64,000 nt of DNA from Xanthomonas hortorum (GTDB lineage: Bacteria > Pseudomonadota > Gammaproteobacteria > Xanthomonadales > Xanthomonadaceae), in assembly GCF_002940005.1 (NCBI RefSeq), contig NZ_MDEF01000014.1. One strand, given 5' to 3'. The translations under genes and the position numbers were made by a program. This document shows positions 58,074 through 64,000 of the stretch, piece after piece. A model generated the notes under the pieces. That model had not been told where the DNA came from and did no database searches. It saw only the letters and a list, made by a program, of their open reading frames with translations. The first letter of the stretch is position 1; each line of letters opens with the position of its first letter.

Positions 58074-58923
58074 TCAAGGCTCTCCGACGACCGGAATCCG
58101 CCGGCCGCATCGGCGCAGCCGGCCCAACGCCGACCGTCACCACGGTCCTTCGAGTGTGCAATCACGTCACGCAAAAGCCAAGGGTGATAAGGCCTCAAAA
58201 CACGAACAAGCCATGTTGTCTTGTTGAATGACGGGCTTGCCAGGCGATTACGCGTCATCGACAGGTGGGTTTGCGGCTGATCTGCAGGTTTGCTGCAGGG
58301 CCCTTGCCCGCCCACCATCGCGGGACACGCCGCAAGTAGGCCCTTGTAGCGTCATCGGCACGTTGGCTTGCGGCTGATCTGCGGGTTTGCTGCAGGGCCC
58401 TTGCCGGCCCACCATCGCGGGACACGCCGCAAGTACGTCCTTGTAGCGTCATCGGCACGTTGGTTTGCGGCTGNGCGGCATCCATGCCGCGTAAGGTCCC
58501 GCGACGGTGGGCGGGCAAGGACCAGTCGAGATGGTCGGTGTGCATGTTTTCAATGAAGCAGCCGACTAACTCTCTGGTGCGGTGTCCTCGCCGATTGCGG
58601 GACCGTGTGGCGGCATGGATGCCGCCACCGAGCCTACAAGGACGTACTTGCGGCGTGTCCCGCGAGCGGTGAGGTCATCGCGCCCTCGACCAACCGACCA
58701 ACCGACCAACACGGACTGGGACCATCGAGATAGCGCCAAAGGCGGCTAACAGAACTGATTGCGCGACAGCCGGACGGACGTGGCTGGTGGCGGAAATCGG
58801 CACGCACCACGCGTCCAGTCCGGTTCTTCCACAGCTTCCACAAACGCTTGGCGATCGCCAAGCTGTGTTCGCTGCGTCGGGCGGCCGCGACATTGCACGG
58901 CCGCTGCCGCACTCACAGCGCGA
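58074..58923. repeat. Repeat locus R4 between petC and sspA
   Basis: 850 bp with no gene. Minus-oriented pieces of module B occur three times with a 97-bp period (TTGCGGCTG at 58271, 58368 and 58465). The third runs into an undetermined base N at 58474 and then the far half of B (to about 58520). Module A follows in reverse at 58579-58681 with the same linker between (TCGGTGTGCATG). Bases 58741-58840 are a relative of the 141-bp inverted-end element (GGCGGCTAACAGAACT at its edge). The sspA promoter presumably lies in 58074-58250. Confidence 0.75.
58474..58474. other. Undetermined base (N) within repeats
   Basis: The only ambiguous base noticed. It sits where a 97-bp tandem copy changes abruptly into another part of module B, so it likely marks an unresolved or collapsed join. 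Confidence 0.9.
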
Positions 58924-59682
58924 TCAATGCACGTCCTTCCAATATTCCTTCTTGAGCAGATAGGCGATGAAGGTCAGCAGGGCCAGGAACAGAATCACCC
59001 ACACGCCCATGCTTTGCCGCTTCAGCGCCGCCGGCTCGCCCGCGTATTCCAGGAAGTTGGAGATATCGCGCACGGTCTGATCGAACTCGACTGGTGTCTG
59101 CCGTCCAGCTTGACCGAGCTTGAGCGCCTGCACCGGCTTGTCGCCGGTGGCCTTGTCCGGCGGCCCGTACTGCGCCTGCTGCAGGCCTTGCAGTTCCCAC
59201 AGCGGGTTGGGCATGGACGCGTTCGGGAACAACTGGTTGTTCCAGCCCAATGGACGGGTCTGATCCAGATAGAACGACTTGAGGTAGGTATAGACCCAGT
59301 CGGTGCCGCGCACGCGGGCGATCAGGGTCAGATCCGGCGGCGCCTTGCCGAACCATTTGGTCGCTGCATCGTGCGGCATGGTGCCTTCGATGTGCTCGCC
59401 GATCTTGGCGCCGGTGAAGTTGAGGTTGGCCATGACCTCCGCTTCGCTCAAGCCCAGATCGCTGGCCATGCGCGAATAGCGCAGGTATTTCAGCGAGTGG
59501 CAGCCCGAACAATAGTTCATGAACAACTGCGCCCCACGTTGCAGCGAGGCACGATCGCTTAGATCGTTTCCGGCCTGCTGTACTGCGCCGCCTTCGGCCG
59601 CCATCGCGCCGCCGGCAACCACCAAGCCGCATAGCAGCGCGACCATGCGTGACTTCCATGACTTCACGATGTGCTTAGTCAT
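58924..59682 (-). CDS. petC: Cytochrome c1 (cytochrome bc1 complex)
   Basis: A 252-residue periplasmic haem protein with an N-terminal signal (MVALLCGLVVAGGAMA), haem-binding CSGCH in FMNYCSGCHSLKYLRYSRMA, and a C-terminal membrane anchor (VWVILFLALLTFIAYLLKKEYW). The sixth haem ligand Met is probably that of FPNASMPNPLWELQG. It passes electrons from the Rieske protein to soluble cytochrome c. Its start overlaps the end of petB by 8 bp, showing a tight operon. Confidence 0.95.
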   Translation of the reverse strand: MTKHIVKSWKSRMVALLCGLVVAGGAMAAEGGAVQQAGNDLSDRASLQRGAQLFMNYCSGCHSLKYLRYSRMASDLGLSEAEVMANLNFTGAKIGEHIEGTMPHDAATKWFGKAPPDLTLIARVRGTDWVYTYLKSFYLDQTRPLGWNNQLFPNASMPNPLWELQGLQQAQYGPPDKATGDKPVQALKLGQAGRQTPVEFDQTVRDISNFLEYAGEPAALKRQSMGVWVILFLALLTFIAYLLKKEYWKDVH

Positions 59683-60934
59683 GCGTGGTCACCCGCTCCG
59701 GTACCGGTTTGGTCTTATCTATCCGTGTCCACACAGGCATGGTGATGAAGAAGGCGAAATACAGGAAGGTCAGCACCCGCCCGACATAGGTCTCGTGTGC
59801 GTCGGTGCCAGGCCCGGAGCCGATTACGCCCAGCCATACGAAGCACACCACCAGCACGCCGAGCGCGACCTTGGAGATCCAGCCGCGGTAGCGGATCGAG
59901 CGGACCTTGGCGCGGTCCAGCCATGGCACCAGAAACAGGATCGCGATCGCCGAGAACATCACCACCACGCCGCCGAGCTTGTTGGGCACCACCCGCAACA
60001 TCGCGTAGTACGGCGTGTAGTACCACACCGGTTTGATGTGCTCCGGGGTCACCAGCCGGTTGGCCTCGGTGAAGTTGTCGTGCTCCAGGAACAGACCGCC
60101 GAACGCCGGCGCGAAGAAAATGATGAAGGCCGCGATCAGCAGCAGGAAACCGACACCGACCAGATCCTTGACCGTGTAATACGGATGGAACGGGATACCG
60201 TCGGCAGGCTTGTGCGCATCCCAGCGATTGCCCTTGGGACCTTTCTTGATGTCGACGCCATCGGGATTGTTGGAACCCACTTCGTGCAGCGCGCCCAGAT
60301 GCAACACGATCAGCAACAACAGCACCAACGGCAATGCGATGACGTGCAACGCAAAGAAGCGGTTGAGCGTGGCATCGCCGGGCAGATAGTCGCCCATGAT
60401 CCATTCGGTCAAACCATTGCCGATCACCGGAATGGCACCGAACAAGGAGATGATCACCTTCGCGCCCCAGAACGACATCTGCCCCCAGGGCAGCACGTAG
60501 CCCATGAAGGCCTCGGCCATCAGCACCAGATAGATCAGCATGCCGAGGATCCACACCAGCTCACGCGGCTTCTGGTAACTGCCGTACATCAGCCCGCGGA
60601 ACATGTGCAGATACACCACGATAAAGAACAGCGAGGCGCCGGTGCTGTGCATGTAGCGGATCAGCCAGCCCCACTCCACGTCGCGCATGATGTATTCGAT
60701 CGAAGCGAACGCATCGGCGGCGCTGGTCTTGTAGTGCATCGTCAGGAAGATGCCGGTGACGATCTGGTTGACCAGCACCACCATCGCCAACGAGCCGAAG
60801 TAGTACCAGATGTTGAAGTTCTTCGGCGCGTAGTACTCGCTGACATGCTTGCGATAGACCGGCATCAGGCCGGGCGCGCGCTCGTTGACCCATTCGAACA
60901 CGCCGTTCGCGGTACGGACAAGAATATTGCTCAT
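59675..60934 (-). CDS. petB: Cytochrome b (cytochrome bc1 complex)
   Basis: A 419-residue polytopic subunit with quinone sites and two b haems. Pairs of haem-ligand histidines: H in IYRKHVSEYYAPKNFN to VNQIVTGIFLTMHYKTS, RYMHSTGASLFFIVVYLHMFRG, and ALHVIALPLVLLLLIVLHLGALH. The PEWY-type Qo motif reads PVWYYTPYYAML, as in other proteobacteria with a modified PEWY. Eight membrane helices can be counted. It starts with the same A that ends petA (TGATG). Confidence 0.95.
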   Translation of the reverse strand: MSNILVRTANGVFEWVNERAPGLMPVYRKHVSEYYAPKNFNIWYYFGSLAMVVLVNQIVTGIFLTMHYKTSAADAFASIEYIMRDVEWGWLIRYMHSTGASLFFIVVYLHMFRGLMYGSYQKPRELVWILGMLIYLVLMAEAFMGYVLPWGQMSFWGAKVIISLFGAIPVIGNGLTEWIMGDYLPGDATLNRFFALHVIALPLVLLLLIVLHLGALHEVGSNNPDGVDIKKGPKGNRWDAHKPADGIPFHPYYTVKDLVGVGFLLLIAAFIIFFAPAFGGLFLEHDNFTEANRLVTPEHIKPVWYYTPYYAMLRVVPNKLGGVVVMFSAIAILFLVPWLDRAKVRSIRYRGWISKVALGVLVVCFVWLGVIGSGPGTDAHETYVGRVLTFLYFAFFITMPVWTRIDKTKPVPERVTTHD

Positions 60935-61578
60935 CAGGCAGCCCCCGTGCTTTTGGCCGACGTACCGGCGCCATCCGGATCGACGCCGATGACCAGCGTG
61001 TTGTCGTCCACGTAGTGGTGTGGGGGCACCAGCAGGTTGATCGGTGCCGGCACGCCGTCGAAGACGCGGCCAGACATGTCGAAGCGCGACTTATGGCAGG
61101 GGCAGAAGTAGCCGCCCTTCCATTGCGGGTCGTAGGGCTCGGGCCGGATCTCGGCGACCATCTCGGGCGAACACCCCAGATGCGTGCACAGGCCCACCAA
61201 TACCGAGATATCGGACTTGATCGAGCGGTACTCGGGGTTCTTCAGCACGTAGTCCGGCTGCTGGTCCTTGTTCTCGGACTTGGGATCCTTGAGCCGGTCG
61301 TCCAGCGAGGGCAGTGCGTCGAGCATCGCCTTGGAGCGCTTGACGATCCAGATCGGCTGACCGCGCCACTCCAGAACCAGCCGTTGCCCTTCCTGCAAGG
61401 CGCTGATGTCGGCGGTCACCGGTGCGCCGGCCAACTTGGCGCGTGCACTGGGATTCCACGACTTCACGAACGGAACTGCAACAAATCCTGCTCCGACCGC
61501 ACCGACCACGGAGGTTGTCGCGGTCAAAAACCGACGACGCCCGAGATCAGCAGGTGCGTTAACCCCATCGTTGGCCAT
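60934..61578 (-). CDS. petA: Rieske iron-sulphur protein (cytochrome bc1 complex)
   Basis: A 214-residue subunit with a Tat-type N-terminus (LGRRRFLTATTSVVGAVGAGFVAVPF) that stays as anchor. The 2Fe-2S ligands are in CTHLGCSPEM and FCPCHKSRFDMSG. It carries electrons from ubiquinol to cytochrome c1. First gene of petABC; a GGAGAGCCG ribosome binding site precedes the ATG. The one-base overlap with petB couples translation. Confidence 0.95.
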   Translation of the reverse strand: MANDGVNAPADLGRRRFLTATTSVVGAVGAGFVAVPFVKSWNPSARAKLAGAPVTADISALQEGQRLVLEWRGQPIWIVKRSKAMLDALPSLDDRLKDPKSENKDQQPDYVLKNPEYRSIKSDISVLVGLCTHLGCSPEMVAEIRPEPYDPQWKGGYFCPCHKSRFDMSGRVFDGVPAPINLLVPPHHYVDDNTLVIGVDPDGAGTSAKSTGAA

Positions 61579-61755
61579 CCGGCTCTCCGATCTTGATTAG
61601 GTAGCGTGAGGCTGCCAACGGCTGGCGGGGGGTCCAGCCGCGATGAATCGACCGCAGTGTAGCGGAACGCTTAATGCACAGACAATGCAATGTACGCAGT
61701 CGGAGCTGCGCTGTGCAAACGCTGCATGCAGATGCGTGTCGATAACGCACGCAGC

Positions 61756-62748
61756 TCAGTTGGCTGCCGTGGTCTGCCCGCGATAGCGACCGGCCAGCAG
61801 GCCGACGCGTTGTACATAGCGCTGGGTCTCGCTGTAAGGCGGCACGCCGCCATAGCGATCCACCGCGCCCTCACCCGCGTTGTAGCCGGCAGCGGCAAGC
61901 GTGAGATCGCCGTTGAAGCGTTTCAACAACCAAGACAGATACTGCACGCCGCCGCGAATATTTTGCGATGCATCATAGGCGTCGCTGACGCCGAAGCGGC
62001 GCGCGGTTCCGGGCATCAGCTGCATCAACCCTTGCGCGCCGGCACGGCTGAGCGCCAGCGGGTTGTAAGCCGACTCGGCGTGGATGATCGCGCGCACGAT
62101 CGCTTCTTCGACCCCGAACTCACGTGCCGCCGCGGTGATTTCCTGCTGGTAGGCATTGGTGTTGAGCCGGATCGCACCGAAGTTGACGCCGGGCTTTGCG
62201 CCGCAGGCGTAGCAGGTCTCGATGAAGCTGTAATGGATGGTGCGCAGGCCTTCGATGCTGGCGATCTGACGCGGGCGGGCGCTGGTGTAGTGGCGCACGC
62301 CGTCCTTCATATAGGAATAGACCTGCCCGCTGACCACCCGACGCGGATTGACCGCCGTTGCGGCGGCAGGCGCCTGCACGATGGACGTCTCCGACGCCGG
62401 CAGCGCGCGCGGCACCACCGCTGAAGCGACCTCGGCAGCGCGACGTGGCGGTTGGCTGACCGGCTGGCTGATGATCGTGGCCGGCGCGCCGCTGTCGATG
62501 TTGGCGATGCTGCGCGCAGGGGCGGCAATCGAGCCTGGCGTCGCGCGCGTCGAAGACGGCAGTGTGCGGCGGATCGAGCGATCCGGGGTATAGCTGCTGA
62601 TGACGCTGCAGGCGGCGCCGCTCTGGCGCTTGCTCAAATAACTGGTGATGCCGTCGCCGCTGACGCACTTGTACAAGGTGCCGGCGCTGGCCGGCGCCGC
62701 CGACAACGTGACAAGTAACAGCCCCAGCACTCTTGACATCCCCTTCAT
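61756..62748 (-). CDS. Lytic transglycosylase (SLT domain), exported
   Basis: A 330-residue protein with a signal peptide (VLGLLLVTLSAAPASA). A short N-terminal module (TLYKCVSGDGITSYLSKRQSGAACSVI) resembles the DUF4124 domain with two Cys; a Pro/Ala/Ser linker follows to about 160. The catalytic domain (about 215-325) has AIIHAESAYNPLALSRAGAQGLMQLMPGTARRFGV with the catalytic Glu of HAES, then NIRGGVQYLSWLLKRFNGDLTLAAAGYNAGEGAV. It cleaves peptidoglycan glycan strands. The ATG at 62748 precedes the signal. It is upstream of petA by 177 bp, the same strand but likely separate. Confidence 0.9.
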   Translation of the reverse strand: MKGMSRVLGLLLVTLSAAPASAGTLYKCVSGDGITSYLSKRQSGAACSVISSYTPDRSIRRTLPSSTRATPGSIAAPARSIANIDSGAPATIISQPVSQPPRRAAEVASAVVPRALPASETSIVQAPAAATAVNPRRVVSGQVYSYMKDGVRHYTSARPRQIASIEGLRTIHYSFIETCYACGAKPGVNFGAIRLNTNAYQQEITAAAREFGVEEAIVRAIIHAESAYNPLALSRAGAQGLMQLMPGTARRFGVSDAYDASQNIRGGVQYLSWLLKRFNGDLTLAAAGYNAGEGAVDRYGGVPPYSETQRYVQRVGLLAGRYRGQTTAAN

Positions 62749-62797
62749 GTGGCGGAGTGTCCCAGCTTGCCCTGGGCTTGCCAAGTGTCGGCCGGCG

Positions 62798-63763
62798 TTA
62801 CCGGGGTAGCTGGTCCAGTTGCGCGCACAACCGGTTCAGGGCCTGGGTCAGCGGTTCACGCACATCGGCAGGAGAGATCGCCTCGAACGGCAGTTCGAGC
62901 AGCAGCAGATTGGCCGCCAGGGCCGGCATGCTCGGGGCGCCCAGACCAAGCCAGCAATGTTCTGGCCCGTCGGCTTCCAGCGCACCCAGCCAAGGCGGGA
63001 TGCGCGCGGCCAGTGCGTCCAGCGTGCCTTGCAGGCGTACCCGCGCCCGGCATGGGAATGGCGACTCGCCGATCGCCTTGCACAACAACTGCAGCGGCTC
63101 CTCCGGCAGCGCACGGGCGGCGAACTGCGCGCCGGTCGCGACGGCCTGATCGATACGGTCGGCACGCAGGGTGCGCCAGTCCTGGCGCTCGCAGTCCCAG
63201 ACCAGCAAGTACCAGCGCCGCCCGTAATTCACCAGCAACGCCGGCTCGACGCAGCGGGTGATCGGCGCGCCAGAGTGGCGGCGATAATCCAGCCGCAAGG
63301 TAATGCGGTCGCGGCAGGCACTGGCCAGTTGCGCCAGCAGTGCCGCGTCCACCAACGCGCTGGCGTCCATGATCGGCAGACTGGCCATGGCCGCATGCGC
63401 GGCGCTGGCGCGCTGGCCACTGCGTCGTGGCAACAGCGGATCGAGCTTGGCCAGCACCCGCGCCGCTGCCGCGTCCATGTCGCGGATCGTCGGCGCGGCC
63501 GCGCGCAAGGCGATCGCCACGGTGAGCGCTTCGTCTTCTTCTAACAACAGCGGCAAGGCGGCTGCTCCCTGCCCTAGCCGGTAGCCGCCACCGGTTCCGG
63601 GCGCGGCCTGTATCGGGTAGCCGAGCTCGCGAAGGCGGTCGATATCGCGCCGCACGCTGCGCGGATGAATCTCCAGGCGCTCAGCCAGGGCCATGCCGGA
63701 CCAGCTCCGGCCGCCTTGCAGCAGAGAGAGCAGACGCAACAAGCGGGCAGCGGTCGAGGCCAT
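62798..63763 (-). CDS. WYL-domain transcriptional regulator (YafY/DeoR type)
   Basis: A 321-residue regulator: an N-terminal winged HTH (LLRLLSLLQGGRSWSGMALAERLEIHPRSVRRDIDRLRELGYPI), then a WYL domain (about 140-230, with RRWYLLVWDCERQDWRTLRADRI holding the WYL triplet) and a C-terminal extension (WCX). Such proteins bind palindromes and respond to small ligands or nucleic acids. It is divergent from a GST gene, and a perfect 11+11-bp inverted repeat lies 10-36 bp before its start. The likely role is repressor of itself and that GST. Confidence 0.9.
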   Translation of the reverse strand: MASTAARLLRLLSLLQGGRSWSGMALAERLEIHPRSVRRDIDRLRELGYPIQAAPGTGGGYRLGQGAAALPLLLEEDEALTVAIALRAAAPTIRDMDAAAARVLAKLDPLLPRRSGQRASAAHAAMASLPIMDASALVDAALLAQLASACRDRITLRLDYRRHSGAPITRCVEPALLVNYGRRWYLLVWDCERQDWRTLRADRIDQAVATGAQFAARALPEEPLQLLCKAIGESPFPCRARVRLQGTLDALAARIPPWLGALEADGPEHCWLGLGAPSMPALAANLLLLELPFEAISPADVREPLTQALNRLCAQLDQLPR

Positions 63764-63772
63764 CCGTCACCG

Positions 63773-63799
63773 TATTGCGGACAGAAAGTGTCCGCAATA
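63773..63799. promoter_or_regulatory. Operator candidate: TATTGCGGACA inverted repeat
   Basis: TATTGCGGACA, five bases (GAAAG), TGTCCGCAATA, perfectly symmetrical. It lies in the divergent promoter region of the WYL regulator and the GST gene. A -10-like TATAGG at 63804-63809 for the GST direction stands just beyond, so a bound protein would cover its -35 region. Confidence 0.7.
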
Positions 63800-63881
63800 G
63801 CTGTATAGGATTGCGTCATCACGTGTCGCTGCACCAATGCCCGCTACTTGCACTCTTCTTCCTGGCCACCAAGGACTCGCA

Positions 63882-64000
63882 ATGCCCGACGACCGCCACA
63901 TCACACTTTTCCACAATCCCCGCTCGCGCTCGCGCGGCGTGCTGGTCTTGCTGGAAGAGCTCGGCGCCAGCTACAGCCTGCAGATCCTCGATCTGGAAAA
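63882..64000 (+). CDS. Glutathione S-transferase family protein, 5' part only
   Basis: The first 39 codons before the window ends. The translation MPDDRHITLFHNPRSRSRGVL followed by VLLEELGASYSLQILDLE is a typical GST thioredoxin-fold opening with the Asn-Pro-Arg-Ser turn that holds a catalytic Ser. It is divergent from the WYL regulator and presumably under its control. The rest lies outside the window. Confidence 0.75.
   Translation, partial: MPDDRHITLFHNPRSRSRGVLVLLEELGASYSLQILDLE

Noticed and set aside
58255..58700. CRISPR array
   Set aside because: The 97-bp periodic copies are near-complete repeats with no unique spacers, and no cas genes are present.
59519..61015. 498-codon plus-strand open frame opposite petC/petB
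   Set aside because: His/Gln/Asp-rich product typical of the complement of membrane-protein genes; petB and petC are certain.
1..64000. Prophage, integrative element or secretion cluster
   Set aside because: No integrase, transposase, structural phage gene or att-like duplication was seen; apart from repeats the gene content is core-type.

Overview
The window is about 64 kb of GC-rich bacterial chromosome. It is almost certainly from a Xanthomonas, probably of the axonopodis/citri/euvesicatoria type. Reasons: the FimX reading frame gives exactly 689 residues; petABC-sspAB, phaB-phaR, dbpA and yaeQ sit in a typical xanthomonad arrangement; and the intergenic DNA carries dispersed repeats that I recognise from this genus. 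No prophage, integrase, rRNA operon or CRISPR array is visible. Assignments come from reading translated sequence; no database search was run.

Layout. 0.2-3.8 kb (minus): a degenerate squalene/phytoene-synthase-like protein, gph, ubiG and an MTA/SAH deaminase. 3.8-6.3 kb: a secreted unknown and efp, divergent from epmB, the enzyme that makes beta-lysine for EF-P. 6.5-9.5 kb: a membrane GGDEF-EAL protein translationally coupled to a PhnD-like periplasmic binding protein. 9.6-13.2 kb: trmJ, suhB, Mn-SOD, and a barnase-type RNase overlapping its barstar inhibitor. 13.8-17.9 kb: uup, dbpA, apt. 18-21.8 kb: selO, a lipoprotein esterase, a glutathione S-transferase, a cold-shock gene. 22-26.5 kb: a UPF0178 gene, yaeQ, an HI0933-type flavoprotein and fimX. 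26.9-30.4 kb: htpX, gluQ, phaB, phaR.

30.4-40.6 kb: a TraB/GumN protein, a DUF1684 lipoprotein, mutL, amiC, tsaE and nnrD form a minus-strand run, divergent from queG and xseA. 41.1-44.5 kb: a virJ/acvB homologue broken by one in-frame TAG, and a SUMF1-fold lipoprotein. 44.6-48.4 kb: rnd, an H-NS-family gene, tRNA-Ala(CGC), a small ORF and a GAF protein with a dead GGDEF domain. 48.4-50.7 kb: cheW and an MCP gene behind a near-consensus sigma-28 promoter. 50.9-56.7 kb: mpg converging on and overlapping a giant lhr helicase gene, then a DUF3301 gene. 56.9-61.6 kb: sspB, sspA, petC, petB, petA, with 850 bp of repeats between sspA and petC. 61.8-64 kb: a lytic transglycosylase and a WYL regulator divergent from a GST gene cut by the window edge, with a perfect 11+11 bp palindrome between them.

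The most unusual non-coding content is a family of compound palindromic repeats, made of two related ~103-bp modules (A and B), at four loci (13.3, 26.6, 40.7-41.1 and 58.3-58.7 kb). Three of the four lie between convergent genes. A separate 141-bp element with inverted ends (46.94-47.08 kb), REP-like hairpins and an AT-richer inverted repeat add further families. Connecting themes are c-di-GMP and chemotaxis signalling (GGDEF-EAL, FimX, GAF-GGDEF, CheW/MCP), envelope enzymes (AmiC, SLT, VirJ, lipoproteins) and housekeeping.
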